Below, one piece after another: positions 1 to 12,504 of a stretch of 64,000 nucleotides of DNA (within the stretch, counting starts at the first letter, position 1; each line of letters opens with the position of its first letter). The notes under the pieces were generated by a model, which searched no databases, was not told the DNA's origin, and worked only from the letters and a program-made list of their open reading frames with translations. Source of the DNA: an uncultured Nitrospirota bacterium (GTDB taxonomy: Bacteria; CG2-30-53-67); contig CAMYMF010000023.1 in assembly GCA_947259355.1 (NCBI GenBank), forward strand, positions 1 through 64,000, written 5' to 3'. The translations under genes were made by a program, and so were the position numbers.

Positions 1-2
1 AA

Positions 3-2600
<2,598 letters not shown>

Positions 2601-3043
2601 CCGCATTTGTCCGGACAGAGCAAAGTGCTCGGGCCTCCCGAGCGGGCTTATAGGGGAAGAACATTTCGGTACCGCGAAGATTATCACAGCTAGAAACGGG
2701 GACGACGGGCTGCTCGCTCACGCGAGGGGCAGTCTGGTCCCCTCTTCGCCCTAATCCGAGATGGTTTCACGCACATGTGCACGAGAGAGGAACTTGTGTC
2801 ATCGCTCTGGTTCGAAAGGTTCTGGCCAAAGACGGCCCGTCGCCTCGGATTCACCGAACGGCGCGACACGATTCGTCGGAATTTCCCTAACCCGGACCTG
2901 TAAGAAATCTTCTTACGCGAAAATCAGAATTATTCGACTTTTCGAAAAAGTATGTTTCGACTATAGTTGCTACCGTCTCCAAATCGATGAACCGTCCTGT
3001 TAAACAGTCCTGTCTTAGAAGGCCAATGGAAGGAAGAAGCGTT
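2601..3043. other. Intergenic region with a short hairpin
   Basis: No convincing gene. A perfect 7-bp stem with a 3-base loop (2627-2643, GCTCGGG/CCCGAGC) follows the oxidoreductase stop by 26 bases but has no T-run, so it is only terminator-like. Upstream of the binding protein there is a weak promoter-like pair (TTTCGA, 16 bp, TATAGT, about 2940-2967). Confidence 0.3.
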
Positions 3044-4252
3044 ATGCCTACCCGGTGGACAGTCCTTTTTTCCCTAGCTGCGTTCTCTACCATTTTGCTG
3101 AGTTTTGTCGGACCGCTGTTCGGGCAAAACTCGGAGCCGATTACCATCGGCATCGTTCAAGCGGAACGATTCCCCTATGCAACGATGATGAAGAATTCCT
3201 TTGAAATGGCCCTGGAGGTGATCAACCAAGGCGGGGGCATCAAGGGACGGCCATTGAGACTGGTCTACGGGGATGACCAGGCGGACCAGCGGGCGGGGGT
3301 GAAGGCGGTCAAGGAACTGGCGGAAAAAAATGACATTGTGATGTTCGTCGGGGGCTATTCCAGTTCGAACACCGTTTACACGACGGCCGTGGCAGATCAG
3401 CTGAACATCCCCTTCCTGGTCACAACGGCAGCCGATGACAGGATCACCCAAAGAAAAATGAAGAATGTCTACCGGCTGAACCCCCCCGTCAATGACTACG
3501 CTAAAGGCCTGGAAGGAATGCTGCTGGACACCATACAACCAGCGTCGCTGGCGATCCTGTACGAAAACAGCCCCTTTGGAACGGGCGCCGCGCTCCGCAT
3601 GATGTGGTTCTGCCGAGAGCACGATATCAAGATCGGCAAGATGATCTCCTATCACCGGGAAAGAAGGGATCCCGCCTATTTCCAGAAGCTCGTGAAACCT
3701 CTGATCCAGGATCCGCCGGATGCGATCTATATGGTGAGCTATCTCAACGACGGGGCGCGGCTGGTCAAGACGATACGCGAATCAGGTATCGGTTCTCTGC
3801 TCCTCGGGGGGGCCGGAGGTTTCACTCACTACAAATTCCCAGCGAAGGCCGGCAACGCGGCTGATAAACTGGTGACGGCAACGCTGTGGACACAACAATT
3901 GCCCTATGCCGGGACCCGTCAGTATTACGATCAATACGGCAAGAAGTATCAAAGCGCCCCCGACTATCACGGCGCAGAGGCCTATTCGGGGCTCCTGGTG
4001 GCCGCCGATGCTTTGAAGCGCGCGGCGTCGCTCAAGCCCAAAGATGTGCGCGCGGCGTTGGATGAGACGCGCATGGAGACCCCCTTCGGGCCCGTGCATT
4101 TCACATCCTACGGGAGATATCAGCGCCAGAACAGTCTTCCCACCATGGTGCTTCAGGTGATCGATGGGAAGTTCGAATTCGTCTGGCCGGAAGACGTGGC
4201 AACATCCAGCTTTGTGCCGCCCTCCGGTTGGAAAAGTTCCAAAAGAGAGTAA
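3044..4252 (+). CDS. Branched-chain amino-acid-type ABC transporter substrate-binding protein (LivK family)
   Basis: Periplasmic type I solute-binding protein, 402 residues. The chosen ATG follows GGAAGGAAGAA; two earlier in-frame ATGs lack a comparable ribosome-binding site. An N-terminal signal peptide (residues 1-27, hydrophobic FSLAAFSTILLSF) precedes the mature start ITIGIVQAERFPYA. The two-lobed Peripla_BP_6 pattern is visible: VINQGGGIKGRPLRLVYGDD, then FVGGYSSSNT and LNIPFLVTTAAD. No permease or ATPase genes lie nearby, so it is either an orphan receptor or works with a transporter elsewhere. It sits directly before the TAXI-TRAP genes, suggesting a shared role in carboxylate or amino-acid uptake. 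The ligand cannot be told from sequence. Confidence 0.85.
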   Translation: MPTRWTVLFSLAAFSTILLSFVGPLFGQNSEPITIGIVQAERFPYATMMKNSFEMALEVINQGGGIKGRPLRLVYGDDQADQRAGVKAVKELAEKNDIVMFVGGYSSSNTVYTTAVADQLNIPFLVTTAADDRITQRKMKNVYRLNPPVNDYAKGLEGMLLDTIQPASLAILYENSPFGTGAALRMMWFCREHDIKIGKMISYHRERRDPAYFQKLVKPLIQDPPDAIYMVSYLNDGARLVKTIRESGIGSLLLGGAGGFTHYKFPAKAGNAADKLVTATLWTQQLPYAGTRQYYDQYGKKYQSAPDYHGAEAYSGLLVAADALKRAASLKPKDVRAALDETRMETPFGPVHFTSYGRYQRQNSLPTMVLQVIDGKFEFVWPEDVATSSFVPPSGWKSSKRE

Positions 4253-4359
4253 GGTGAGCTCACTCAGACACCACTCGGCGAAAGGGGGTGATCAGACCGA
4301 AGCAATCTCAATCGATTGAACCAATGTCCATTCATGCTTTAGATAAGGAGTGTTGAACA

Positions 4360-5337
4360 ATGAAAAAGAATTGGATGAAACGAAGTCTCTGGGTCATCGC
4401 TTTTGCGGCGGCAGCCCTTTTCTTCTCGGCGGAAGTCTTTGCCGCAAAAAGAATGATTTTCATGGGCGGGCCGGCCGGGGGAACCTTTCAGGTCGTGGCC
4501 AACGCCATTCAGGTCTACAAACCGGTCAAAGCGATCAAGGAATTCAAGATCAGAGCGCAGTCATCGGCAGGATCGGTCGAAAACCTTCGGAAAGTCAACG
4601 CCGGCCGAGGCCATTTCGGGGTCGTCTATTCGGGACATGTGTACCAGGGTCGCAACGGCATGATGAAGAACGATCCGAACAAATATGAAAACGTCATGGC
4701 CGTGGCCTGGCTGTATGGGGCGCCGGCCCAACTCGTGGTCAAGGCAGGCTCGGGAATCAAAACGACCAAGGATCTCGTCGGGAAGAAGGTGGGGGTCGGT
4801 AATGCCGGTTCCGGAGCCTTTGCCAACTGCGAACTCTTCTTCGCCCATCTCGGTATCTGGGACAAGGTTGAACGTAACGCCATGGGATACAACGATGCGG
4901 CGGCCGCCTTTGGCAACAATCAGCTCGATGCCTTCTGGCTCTTCACCGCCTTCCCGAGCGGGGCCGTGATCATGGCGGCACAGACCAACGATATTGCGCT
5001 CATTGACCTCCACAAAGACGCGGAAGAGAGCGGATTTCTTGAGAAATACCCCTATTTTGCGAAGATCGCAGTTCCCGGGGGAACTTACAAGGGTGTCGAT
5101 CAGGAGACCGCTACATTCCAGGACTCGACCCTGTGGGTGGCCCATGCCGATGTCCCTGACGATGTGGTCTACAAGCTTCTTTCGACGATTTACACCGACG
5201 AAGGGCTGAAACACATGGTGAGCCAGAAAAAGACCTTCAAGAACATGAGTATCGAAACGGGTGTGACGGGCATTGTGACCCCGCTGCATCCCGGTGCCAT
5301 CAAGTTCTGGACCGAAAAGGGGGTTTTGAAACCGTAG
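4360..5337 (+). CDS. TRAP transporter solute receptor, TAXI family
   Basis: Periplasmic binding protein of a sodium-coupled TRAP transporter, 325 residues. The start has AAGGAG nine bases upstream. The signal peptide (residues 1-28) ends VFA-AK, and the mature protein begins with the TAXI hallmark FMGGPAGGTFQVVANAIQVY. Other family features are VKAGSGIKTTKDLVGKKVGVG and the C-terminal HPGAIKFWTEKG. A strong hairpin and then the fused TRAP permease follow, so the two should be co-transcribed. TAXI systems characterised so far take up glutamate, 2-oxoglutarate or related dicarboxylates; the ligand here is unknown. Confidence 0.92.
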   Translation: MKKNWMKRSLWVIAFAAAALFFSAEVFAAKRMIFMGGPAGGTFQVVANAIQVYKPVKAIKEFKIRAQSSAGSVENLRKVNAGRGHFGVVYSGHVYQGRNGMMKNDPNKYENVMAVAWLYGAPAQLVVKAGSGIKTTKDLVGKKVGVGNAGSGAFANCELFFAHLGIWDKVERNAMGYNDAAAAFGNNQLDAFWLFTAFPSGAVIMAAQTNDIALIDLHKDAEESGFLEKYPYFAKIAVPGGTYKGVDQETATFQDSTLWVAHADVPDDVVYKLLSTIYTDEGLKHMVSQKKTFKNMSIETGVTGIVTPLHPGAIKFWTEKGVLKP

Positions 5338-5352
5338 CAGTCAGAGAGCGGA

Positions 5353-5395
5353 CGGGGCGACCGGCGGCGCCCCCCCAATGCCGCCGGTCGCCCCG
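5353..5395 (+). other. Strong intercistronic hairpin between TAXI receptor and TRAP permease
   Basis: A perfect 16-bp GC-rich stem (5353-5368 with 5380-5395) with an 11-base loop starts 15 bases after the receptor stop. No T-run follows, so it is unlikely to be a complete intrinsic terminator. By analogy with the malE-malF intergenic hairpin it may protect the receptor mRNA from 3' exonucleases, giving more receptor than permease. That role is inference. Confidence 0.7.
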
Positions 5396-5538
5396 GACCT
5401 CTTGGGTGAAAACACTTTGGAACCCGAAGGCAACCAGAGACGGATCACAGCCCTCTGTTTGGCTTCTGTCGCAGAGGCCTGAGGATCCATTTCAACCTTA
5501 CCCCACCGGACAAAACCGGATAAAAGGCAGGCAGACCC

Positions 5539-7272
5539 GTGTATGATAAATTAAACAAAATAGAAAAAATCATCTTCGATGTCGGTTCCTTGGCTCTGGT
5601 CCTGATCTACTGTTATTCGGCCGTACTCAAGCCGGCGGCCACACAGTATCACCGGGGGGTCTACGTGATCATCACGTATGTCCTCGTCTTTTTGCTCTAT
5701 CAGTCCAAGTCCCGGGTGATGCGGCTGTTGGATTACCTGCTGATCCTTCTTTCCATCGTCACCGTCGGCTACTGGATCTTTAATTTCGAGGCGATCAATT
5801 ACCGCACCGGTATGGAGACGCAGCTAGATACCATCATCGCCATCGTCGGGGTGCTCCTCGGTATCGAGTTGGCCCGTCGGGTCGTCGGCGGCGCATTCGT
5901 CATTATTGGGCTCCTCATGCTCGGCTACGGGGTCTATGGTGATTACATGCCCGACCTCATTGCCCATGCGGGAGATACCTTTCCGGCATTGTGCACCAGC
6001 ATTTTTTACAAGAGCGACGGCATATTTGGCATCATGGCGAACGTCCTCGCCACCTATGTGCTTCTTTTCGTTCTCTTCGGCGCGTATCTGGAAAAATGCG
6101 GCGCCCAGAGATTCTTCATCGATTGGCCCCTGGCCGCTGTGGGCCATAAAGTCGGTGGCCCCGGCAAGGTGTCGGTCATTGCCAGCGGTCTCTTCGGCTC
6201 CATTTCCGGAAGTGCTATCGCCAACACCGTCTCCACCGGCGCCTTTACCATCCCCATGATGAAGAAGGCCGGGTTCAGACCGCATATCGCCGGCGGCATT
6301 GAGCCCGCCGCTTCCATCGGCGGCATGTTCATGCCCCCCATCATGGGTGCCGGCGGCTTCATCATGGCAGAGCTGACCGGTCTCCCCTATTCAAGAATCA
6401 TGCTGGTGGCCATCTTCCCGGCCGTCATGTACTTCTTCAGCGTCTTCGTCATGGTCCACTACGAAGCCAAGAAGGACAACGTGGTGGGGGATCGCTCTGA
6501 GCACAGTGCCATGGATATCCTGAAATCGGAATGGTTTTACATCCTGCCGCTGGTGGGGATCACCATTTTCATGCTGACTGGCTACTCTCCCGGTTATTCC
6601 GCAGTACTCGGGATTGCAGTCTGTCTCGCCGTCAGCTGGGTCCGCAAGGAAACCCGCATCGGCCCCAAGGAATTCCTGGAAGCCGCTCGCTCCGGGACCG
6701 AGGCGAGCCTCAAGATCGGCGCGACGGTGGGGGTCATCGGGATCATCATCGGCGTGCTCACCTTCAGCGGATTGATACTCACCTTTGCCGACATCGTCAT
6801 CGAACTGGCCGGGGGCTCCCTGATCCTGACGATTCTGCTCATTGCCCTCGCGTCGTTGATTCTCGGCATGGGCGTTCCGGTCACCGCGGCCTACCTGATC
6901 ACTGCGGTGGTGGCGGTTCCCGCGCTGATCCATCTCGGGGTCAATGAACTCGCCGCGCACATGATCGTCTACTGGCTCTCTCAGGATTCCAACATCACCC
7001 CGCCCGTCTGCATTGCGGCCTTTGCCGGGGCGACCATCGCCAAGGCCAACATGTGGAAAACGGCCTTCAGTGCGTTCAAGTTTGCCAAGTTTCTCTATCT
7101 GGGACCCTTCCTCTTCGGATACGTGCCAGCCTTTTCCCTCGACGGCACACCGATGGATATTGCGAAAGCCTTTGTATTGATCATCATCGGAACCTATGCC
7201 TATTCCTGGTTCCTGAGCGGGATCTGGGTCAATCGACTGAAGGGCGTTTTCCAGAAAGCCCCGGCCAGTTGA
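5539..7272 (+). CDS. TRAP transporter fused permease (DctQM-type, TAXI-associated)
   Basis: Inner-membrane permease, 577 residues, in which the small 4-helix and large 12-helix TRAP subunits are joined, as is usual for TAXI systems. It starts at GTG (MYDKLNKIEK). The N-terminal third has about four hydrophobic segments and the rest is a DctM-like domain with GLFGSISGSAIANTVSTGAF, GIEPAASIGGMFMPPIMGAG and a late VPVTAAYLITAVVAVPALIHLG stretch typical of the family. It follows the receptor gene by about 200 bases and is followed after 43 bases by a universal stress protein. It imports a small organic acid using a sodium gradient; the substrate is unknown. Confidence 0.93.
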   Translation: MYDKLNKIEKIIFDVGSLALVLIYCYSAVLKPAATQYHRGVYVIITYVLVFLLYQSKSRVMRLLDYLLILLSIVTVGYWIFNFEAINYRTGMETQLDTIIAIVGVLLGIELARRVVGGAFVIIGLLMLGYGVYGDYMPDLIAHAGDTFPALCTSIFYKSDGIFGIMANVLATYVLLFVLFGAYLEKCGAQRFFIDWPLAAVGHKVGGPGKVSVIASGLFGSISGSAIANTVSTGAFTIPMMKKAGFRPHIAGGIEPAASIGGMFMPPIMGAGGFIMAELTGLPYSRIMLVAIFPAVMYFFSVFVMVHYEAKKDNVVGDRSEHSAMDILKSEWFYILPLVGITIFMLTGYSPGYSAVLGIAVCLAVSWVRKETRIGPKEFLEAARSGTEASLKIGATVGVIGIIIGVLTFSGLILTFADIVIELAGGSLILTILLIALASLILGMGVPVTAAYLITAVVAVPALIHLGVNELAAHMIVYWLSQDSNITPPVCIAAFAGATIAKANMWKTAFSAFKFAKFLYLGPFLFGYVPAFSLDGTPMDIAKAFVLIIIGTYAYSWFLSGIWVNRLKGVFQKAPAS

Positions 7273-7315
7273 TCTACATACGTGACGCGGCTTCTAACAG
7301 AAAGGGCAGCAGAAG

Positions 7316-7858
7316 ATGAAACTCCCCAAGATTGATATCCGGAAGATACTGTTAACCACCGATCTTCACGAACGCGGCCGTTACGCCTTTGCCTATGCGG
7401 CGAGTCTCGCCAATCGCTATGGAGCCGAGCTGACGGTCTTTCATGTGGTCGAGTCCGACTCGCATGTGGACGAAGCGGTGGTCGGGTACATCAGCGACGA
7501 ACTGTGGGAGAGGATCAAGACGCAAAACCTGCAGGAGGCGCGAGACATCTTGGTCAAAGCCAAAATAGAAGACGATACCTACATCAAAGAATGTGTCGGG
7601 GAATTTTGTAAATTGGTTCAGAAAGACGCACCCGAGCATGGAGAACTGATCTATAGCATCGTGACGAAATCAGGACACCCCGTTGAGGAGATTCTCAAGG
7701 AGGCCGAGGCAGGCAACTACGATCTCATCGTCATGGGGAGTCACGGGAAAGGCAACCTGCCCGACGCGATGATCGGCAGCGTTGCGAGAAGGGTTGTACG
7801 ACGCTCGAGAATACCCGTGCTCATGGTCCGGCACGCCGACACGGAACAGGACGAATGA
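7316..7858 (+). CDS. Universal stress protein (UspA family)
   Basis: Cytoplasmic single-domain Usp of 180 residues. The beta-1 start RKILLTTDLHERGRYAFAYA and the C-terminal nucleotide-binding pattern G-2x-G-9x-G-S (GSHGKGN to IGSVARR, residues about 142-157) are intact, so ATP binding is expected. It lies 43 bases after the TRAP permease and is probably in the same transcript. Usp genes next to TRAP operons are common, and in one characterised case (TeaD of Halomonas) the Usp regulates transporter activity. That role here is inference. Confidence 0.9.
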   Translation: MKLPKIDIRKILLTTDLHERGRYAFAYAASLANRYGAELTVFHVVESDSHVDEAVVGYISDELWERIKTQNLQEARDILVKAKIEDDTYIKECVGEFCKLVQKDAPEHGELIYSIVTKSGHPVEEILKEAEAGNYDLIVMGSHGKGNLPDAMIGSVARRVVRRSRIPVLMVRHADTEQDE

Positions 7859-8010
7859 AACAGTGGCGGAAAGCCTTGTCGGGTGGTGCGCCCGCACGGG
7901 TTCTTGCCATCTCCTGCCAATCCGGGACTTTGATAAATCTTTGAGAATCCATCTGTTGTGAGGTATTGAATTCGGTGGGGGGGCCGGGAACCCGCAGGAG
8001 GGACCCTATC

Positions 8011-9747
8011 ATGCCCAAGAGGATTTACGATTTCAAGTATGACGAGTATGGCAATACCCGCGCCATCAAGGTGTCTGCGCGCGGCATCGACGTCATGCGC
8101 AACAGTTACGTGAACAAGGGCTCGGCCTTCAGCGAGGAAGAACGTCGCGATTTTGACCTGTACGGCATGCTGCCGCCTGCCATCCGCTCGTTGGAGCAGC
8201 AGGTTCGAAACAGCGTCGAGAAGTGTGACCGCAAGCAGGATGATATCGAGCAATTTATTTTCATCCGTGCCCTTTTTGACCGCAATGTGACCCTGGCCCA
8301 CGCGATGATCAAGAGCGACATCGAACGGTTCATGCGGATCATCTACACCCCCACAGTCGGCATTGCCTGCCAGCAGTACTCCTCCATGTTCCGTACCGCG
8401 CACGGCATTCACTTCTACCCCGGCAATATCGACGATGCCGAAGAAATCCTGCGGAGTTTTGCCCACAGGGACATCCGGGTCGCGGTGGTGACTGACAATC
8501 AGGGGATCCTCGGTATCGGGGATCAGGGCGCCGGCGGCATTGCCATCTGTCTGGGTAAACTGATGCTCTATACCCAGGGCGCCGGCATTGCCCCCTGGCA
8601 CTGCCTACCCATTTCCCTGGATGTGGGGACCGACAACCCAGCGTTACTGGATGATGAGAATTATCTCGGCTGGCGTCATAAAAGGATAAAAGGAGACGAA
8701 TATCTCTCCTTTGTAAACCGCTTTGCCCAGGCTTTCAAGACGGTATTCCCGAACGCCCTGTGTCAATGGGAGGACTTCTCGAAGCAGTTGGCCTTTCAGG
8801 TGAGAGATGCCTTTCTGCACGAGCTCGTCTCGTTCAACGATGATATCCAGGGCACCGGCGCCGTCACCCTGGCCGGTATTATCGCCGCCATGAGAGTGAA
8901 GGGGGAAGCGCTGCGGGATCAGGTTTTTCTCATCCACGGTGCTGGCGCCGGCGGCGTGGGCATTGCCGAGCAGATCGCGACCGCCCTGATGGAAGAGGGT
9001 CTCTCCGAATCTGAGGCAGCCGAGCGGATCTTTACTCTGGACAGCCGCGGACTCGTCACATCGGATCGGAAACTGGACCCGTACAAGCAAAAGTTTGCCA
9101 AGAACCCTGCGGCGCTGCCTTGGTTCAAAAGCCCGGACGACGGTACCCTGCTCAATACCACGAAGAACGCGAAAGTAACTGTCCTCATCGGCACATCGGG
9201 GCAGCCCCGCTGTTTCACGAAAGAGGTTGTGGAGGCCGTGCTGGCCAACACGGATCGGCCGGTGATCCTCCCGCTGAGCAATCCCACGGATCAATCGGAA
9301 GCGACGCCGGCGGACCTCTATGAATGGACCTCGGGCCGTGCCCTGGTGGCAACTGGAAGCCCTTTTCCGCCCGTCACATCGGGAGGTGAGCAAATCCGCA
9401 TCGGCCAGTGCAACAACGTGTTTATCTTTCCCGGTGTCGGGCTCGGTGTGCTGGCCTCGGGGGCTCGGGTGGTGTTGCCGACATTCTTTACGGCAGGCGC
9501 CCGTGCCGTTGCCGAATATGTCACCGGAGAGGATCTGAAGAAGGGCATTTTGATGCCGCCCGTGGAATCCCTCCGGAAGGTCAGTCAGAATGTGGCGCTC
9601 GCCGTCGGATACGCCGCCATCAAGGAGAAGGTCAGCGGATCGTGTGCATTTAGCACTTATCAGCACAACAACGAGTCACACCGTCTCGAAAGAATTATCG
9701 AAAAAATGCAGTGGAATCCGGTCCATTTGCCGTTGATTCCGGTTTGA
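8011..9747 (+). CDS. NAD(P)-dependent malic enzyme (oxidative decarboxylating malate dehydrogenase)
   Basis: Converts malate to pyruvate and CO2 with NAD(P)+ in the cytoplasm; 578 residues, the size of the large SfcA/MaeA-type enzymes. The ATG at 8011 is chosen because AGGAGG lies 10 bases upstream; an in-frame ATG 45 bases earlier has none. Family signatures seen are IYTPTVGIACQQYS, VVTDNQGILGIGDQGAGG (catalytic region), FNDDIQGTGAVTLAGI (metal-binding Asp pair) and the nucleotide fold VFLIHGAGAGGVGIAEQI. Between the TRAP operon and frdCAB it links C4-acid and pyruvate pools. The cofactor preference cannot be read reliably. Confidence 0.95.
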   Translation: MPKRIYDFKYDEYGNTRAIKVSARGIDVMRNSYVNKGSAFSEEERRDFDLYGMLPPAIRSLEQQVRNSVEKCDRKQDDIEQFIFIRALFDRNVTLAHAMIKSDIERFMRIIYTPTVGIACQQYSSMFRTAHGIHFYPGNIDDAEEILRSFAHRDIRVAVVTDNQGILGIGDQGAGGIAICLGKLMLYTQGAGIAPWHCLPISLDVGTDNPALLDDENYLGWRHKRIKGDEYLSFVNRFAQAFKTVFPNALCQWEDFSKQLAFQVRDAFLHELVSFNDDIQGTGAVTLAGIIAAMRVKGEALRDQVFLIHGAGAGGVGIAEQIATALMEEGLSESEAAERIFTLDSRGLVTSDRKLDPYKQKFAKNPAALPWFKSPDDGTLLNTTKNAKVTVLIGTSGQPRCFTKEVVEAVLANTDRPVILPLSNPTDQSEATPADLYEWTSGRALVATGSPFPPVTSGGEQIRIGQCNNVFIFPGVGLGVLASGARVVLPTFFTAGARAVAEYVTGEDLKKGILMPPVESLRKVSQNVALAVGYAAIKEKVSGSCAFSTYQHNNESHRLERIIEKMQWNPVHLPLIPV

Positions 9748-9783
9748 TGGGGCTTGGCCTGCCACGAAAAAACCGGGCGCCTG

Positions 9784-9812
9784 TTTACATGACTCGGCTG
9801 TTCTGATACTGT
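9784..9812 (+). promoter_or_regulatory. Probable sigma-70 promoter for frdCAB
   Basis: TTTACA, 17 bp, TACTGT, lying about 100 bases before the cytochrome b start. The position and spacing fit a promoter for frdCAB, but the match is only moderate. Confidence 0.45.
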
Positions 9813-9910
9813 AGGCACCGCTCCTGGCCGGCCATCCATTCTGCCTGGCGTTTGCCGGACGATCTGACGTCCAAATTCCGTTATCAACTAAACCTGAGAG
9901 AGAATGACCC

Positions 9911-10582
9911 ATGCTGACCTTCTGGAAGAGCACTGTCGGGAAGAAGCTTCTTATGGCGGCGACAGGGCTGATGATGATCTTCTTTGTCCTGGCCCACGTG
10001 CTGGGAAATTTCACCATCTACTTCGGTTGGATCAATACGTATGCCGAACACCTCCATGCCCTGCCCGCCCTGCTCTGGGCATTCCGCCTCTTCATGCTGG
10101 CCATGCTGGGCCTCCATGTTTTTCTGGGGATTCAGCTCAGCTGGGAGAATCGAGCCGCCCGCGGCGAGGCGTATGCGATGAAGGCGACCCGCCGGACGAC
10201 CTTCGCCGCCAAGAACATGATCTGGACCGGGGCCGTCATCGGTGCCTTTCTCATCTATCATCTGCTCCATTTCACCGTGCAGGTGATCCAGCCCGAGTTT
10301 GCCGCCCGGGCGAATCTGGACGCAGCCGGTCACCCCGACGTCTTTCGCATGCTGGTTCTGAGTTTTCAGAGCCTCCCCATGGCCGCCCTCTACGTGCTGG
10401 CCATGATCGCCCTGCTGCTTCATTTAACCCACGGCATTCAAAGCTTTTTTCAGACATTCGGGTTGAGCAACGACAACACGCTGCCGGTGACCCAGAAAAC
10501 CGGTACCGTCATGGCGGCACTGCTCTTCATCGGGTACATCTCCGTGCCCATTTTCATTTTGATTGGTCTGCTGAGTGTGTAG
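9911..10582 (+). CDS. frdC: Succinate dehydrogenase/fumarate reductase cytochrome b558 subunit
   Basis: Inner-membrane dihaem subunit that links the flavoprotein to the quinone pool; 223 residues with about five hydrophobic helices. It matches the b558 family of Bacteroides, Bacillus and Geobacter: [50 protein letters not shown] and [18 protein letters not shown], with histidines in helices 1, 2, 3 and 5 as candidate haem ligands. Followed after 8 bases by the flavoprotein gene. In Geobacter sulfurreducens this type of single complex works both as succinate dehydrogenase and fumarate reductase. Confidence 0.93.
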   Translation: MLTFWKSTVGKKLLMAATGLMMIFFVLAHVLGNFTIYFGWINTYAEHLHALPALLWAFRLFMLAMLGLHVFLGIQLSWENRAARGEAYAMKATRRTTFAAKNMIWTGAVIGAFLIYHLLHFTVQVIQPEFAARANLDAAGHPDVFRMLVLSFQSLPMAALYVLAMIALLLHLTHGIQSFFQTFGLSNDNTLPVTQKTGTVMAALLFIGYISVPIFILIGLLSV

Positions 10583-10590
10583 GAGGTCCC

Positions 10591-12504
10591 GTGATTCTGG
10601 ATGGAAAGGTACCCCCCGGCCCCGTTGCCGAGAAATGGGACAAGCGGCGCCAGGAGATGAAGCTCGTCAACCCGGCGAATAAACGCAAGTACAAGATCAT
10701 CGTGGTCGGCACTGGACTGGCAGGTGCCTCGGCCGCCGCCTCTCTGGGAGAGCTCGGTTACAATATCGAGGCCTTCTGCTATCAAGACAGCGCCCGCCGG
10801 GCACACAGCATCGCTGCCCAGGGCGGGATCAACGCTGCCAAGAACTACCCCAACGACGGGGACAGCATTTTTCGCCTCTTCTACGACACCGTGAAGGGGG
10901 GCGATTTCCGCGCCAGGGAGGCCAATGTCTACCGCCTCGCCACGGTCAGCAACAACATTATCGACCAGTGCGTGGCCCAGGGTGTTCCCTTTGCCCGGGA
11001 CTATGCGGGCTACCTGGACAACCGCTCCTTCGGTGGCGCCCAGGTTTCCCGGACCTTCTACGCCCGGGGCCAAACCGGGCAGCAGCTCCTGCTGGGGGCC
11101 TATTCGGCCCTCTCCCGCCAAGTCAAGGCGGGCTCGGTAAAGCTCTACCCTCGCACCGAGATGCTCGACCTGGTCCTCGTCGATGGAGAAGCCAAGGGGA
11201 TCACCGTTCGGGATCTGGTCACAGGAGAGATCCGAAGCCATGCAGCCGACGCCGTTTGTCTCTGCACCGGCGGCTACGGCAACGTCTTCTATCTCTCCAC
11301 CAACGCCATGGGCTGCAACGTGACCGCCACCTACCGGGCTTACAAGAAAGGAGCCTTTTTTGCCAATCCGTGCTACACGCAGATACACCCTACGTGCATT
11401 CCGGTATCGGGAGACTACCAGTCCAAGCTGACACTCATGTCGGAGTCACTCCGGAATGACGGCCGGGTCTGGGTGCCGAAGGCAAAGGGCGATGTGCGAC
11501 CGCCCGGTGAGATCCCCGAGGAGGAGCGGGACTACTATCTGGAGCGCAAGTATCCGAGTTTCGGCAATCTCGCACCCCGGGACATCGCCTCCCGGGCCGC
11601 CAAGGAAGTCTGCGACGAGGGCCGGGGCATCGGCTCCAGCGGGCGGGGGGTCTATCTCGACTTTGCCGCTTCCATCGAGCGTCTGGGAGAGGATGTCATC
11701 CGGGAACGGTACGGCAACCTCTTCGAGATGTACGAACGGATCACCGACGAAGACGCCTATAAGCGACCCATGCGCATCTATCCCGCGCCCCACTACACCA
11801 TGGGCGGCCTCTGGGTCGATTACGATTTGCAAAGCAATATTCCGGGCCTCTTTGTTCTGGGCGAGGCCAATTTCTCCGATCACGGCGCCAACCGCCTGGG
11901 GGCCAGCGCCCTCATGCAGGGGCTGGCGGACGGCTATTTCGTCATCCCCTACACCATCGCCAACTATCTGGCCGGGACCCAAGCAGGGAAAGTGGGTGCG
12001 GATCATGGGGAGTTCAAGAAATCGGCCGACGATGTGGCGCTCCTCACCCAAAAGCTGCTCGCGGTCAATGGCAGCAAGACAGTGAATGACTTCCATCGGG
12101 AGCTGGGGCTCATCATGTGGGAGAACGTCGGCATGGCCCGGAACGAAGAAGGCTTGAAAAAGGCTCTGTCTGAAATACCGGTGCTTCGGGCAGAGTTCTG
12201 GGAGAATGTCAAGGTGCCGGGAAACGGCGCCGACCTAAACCAGGAACTGGAGAAGGCGGGCCGGGTTGCGGACTTTCTGGAGTTCGGCGAACTCATGGCG
12301 CGCGATGCCCTGGACCGCAACGAATCCTGCGGCGGGCATTTCCGAACGGAATACCAGACGCCCGACGGCGAGGCCCTGCGGGATGACGAGAACTTCAGCT
12401 ACGTGTCGGCCTGGGCATTCCGGGGGGTGGACCAGGCGCCGGAACTGCACCAGGAGCCCCTCGTCTTCGAAACCGTGCAGCCATCTGTCAGGAGCTACAA
12501 ATAA
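10591..12504 (+). CDS. frdA: Succinate dehydrogenase/fumarate reductase flavoprotein subunit
   Basis: Catalytic FAD subunit, 637 residues, on the cytoplasmic face of the membrane. The start is GTG at 10591, preceded by AGGAGG with 4 bases between; the frame is open much further upstream but that part only shadows frdC. Features: dinucleotide fold [20 protein letters not shown] (residues about 35-54), the [17 protein letters not shown] segment that carries the covalent FAD histidine, and [14 protein letters not shown] followed by [20 protein letters not shown]. Its stop TAA shares one base with the ATG of the iron-sulfur gene, so translation is coupled. Confidence 0.95.
   Translation: MILDGKVPPGPVAEKWDKRRQEMKLVNPANKRKYKIIVVGTGLAGASAAASLGELGYNIEAFCYQDSARRAHSIAAQGGINAAKNYPNDGDSIFRLFYDTVKGGDFRAREANVYRLATVSNNIIDQCVAQGVPFARDYAGYLDNRSFGGAQVSRTFYARGQTGQQLLLGAYSALSRQVKAGSVKLYPRTEMLDLVLVDGEAKGITVRDLVTGEIRSHAADAVCLCTGGYGNVFYLSTNAMGCNVTATYRAYKKGAFFANPCYTQIHPTCIPVSGDYQSKLTLMSESLRNDGRVWVPKAKGDVRPPGEIPEEERDYYLERKYPSFGNLAPRDIASRAAKEVCDEGRGIGSSGRGVYLDFAASIERLGEDVIRERYGNLFEMYERITDEDAYKRPMRIYPAPHYTMGGLWVDYDLQSNIPGLFVLGEANFSDHGANRLGASALMQGLADGYFVIPYTIANYLAGTQAGKVGADHGEFKKSADDVALLTQKLLAVNGSKTVNDFHRELGLIMWENVGMARNEEGLKKALSEIPVLRAEFWENVKVPGNGADLNQELEKAGRVADFLEFGELMARDALDRNESCGGHFRTEYQTPDGEALRDDENFSYVSAWAFRGVDQAPELHQEPLVFETVQPSVRSYK

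Noticed and set aside
2627-2643. Terminator for the pyruvate:ferredoxin oxidoreductase gene
   Set aside because: The stem is perfect but short, and no T-run follows on the plus strand; kept only as a hairpin note.
9904-10590. Long open frame continuous with frdA upstream of its GTG
   Set aside because: It lies out of frame over frdC, has no family resemblance, and the GTG at 10591 has a perfect ribosome-binding site.
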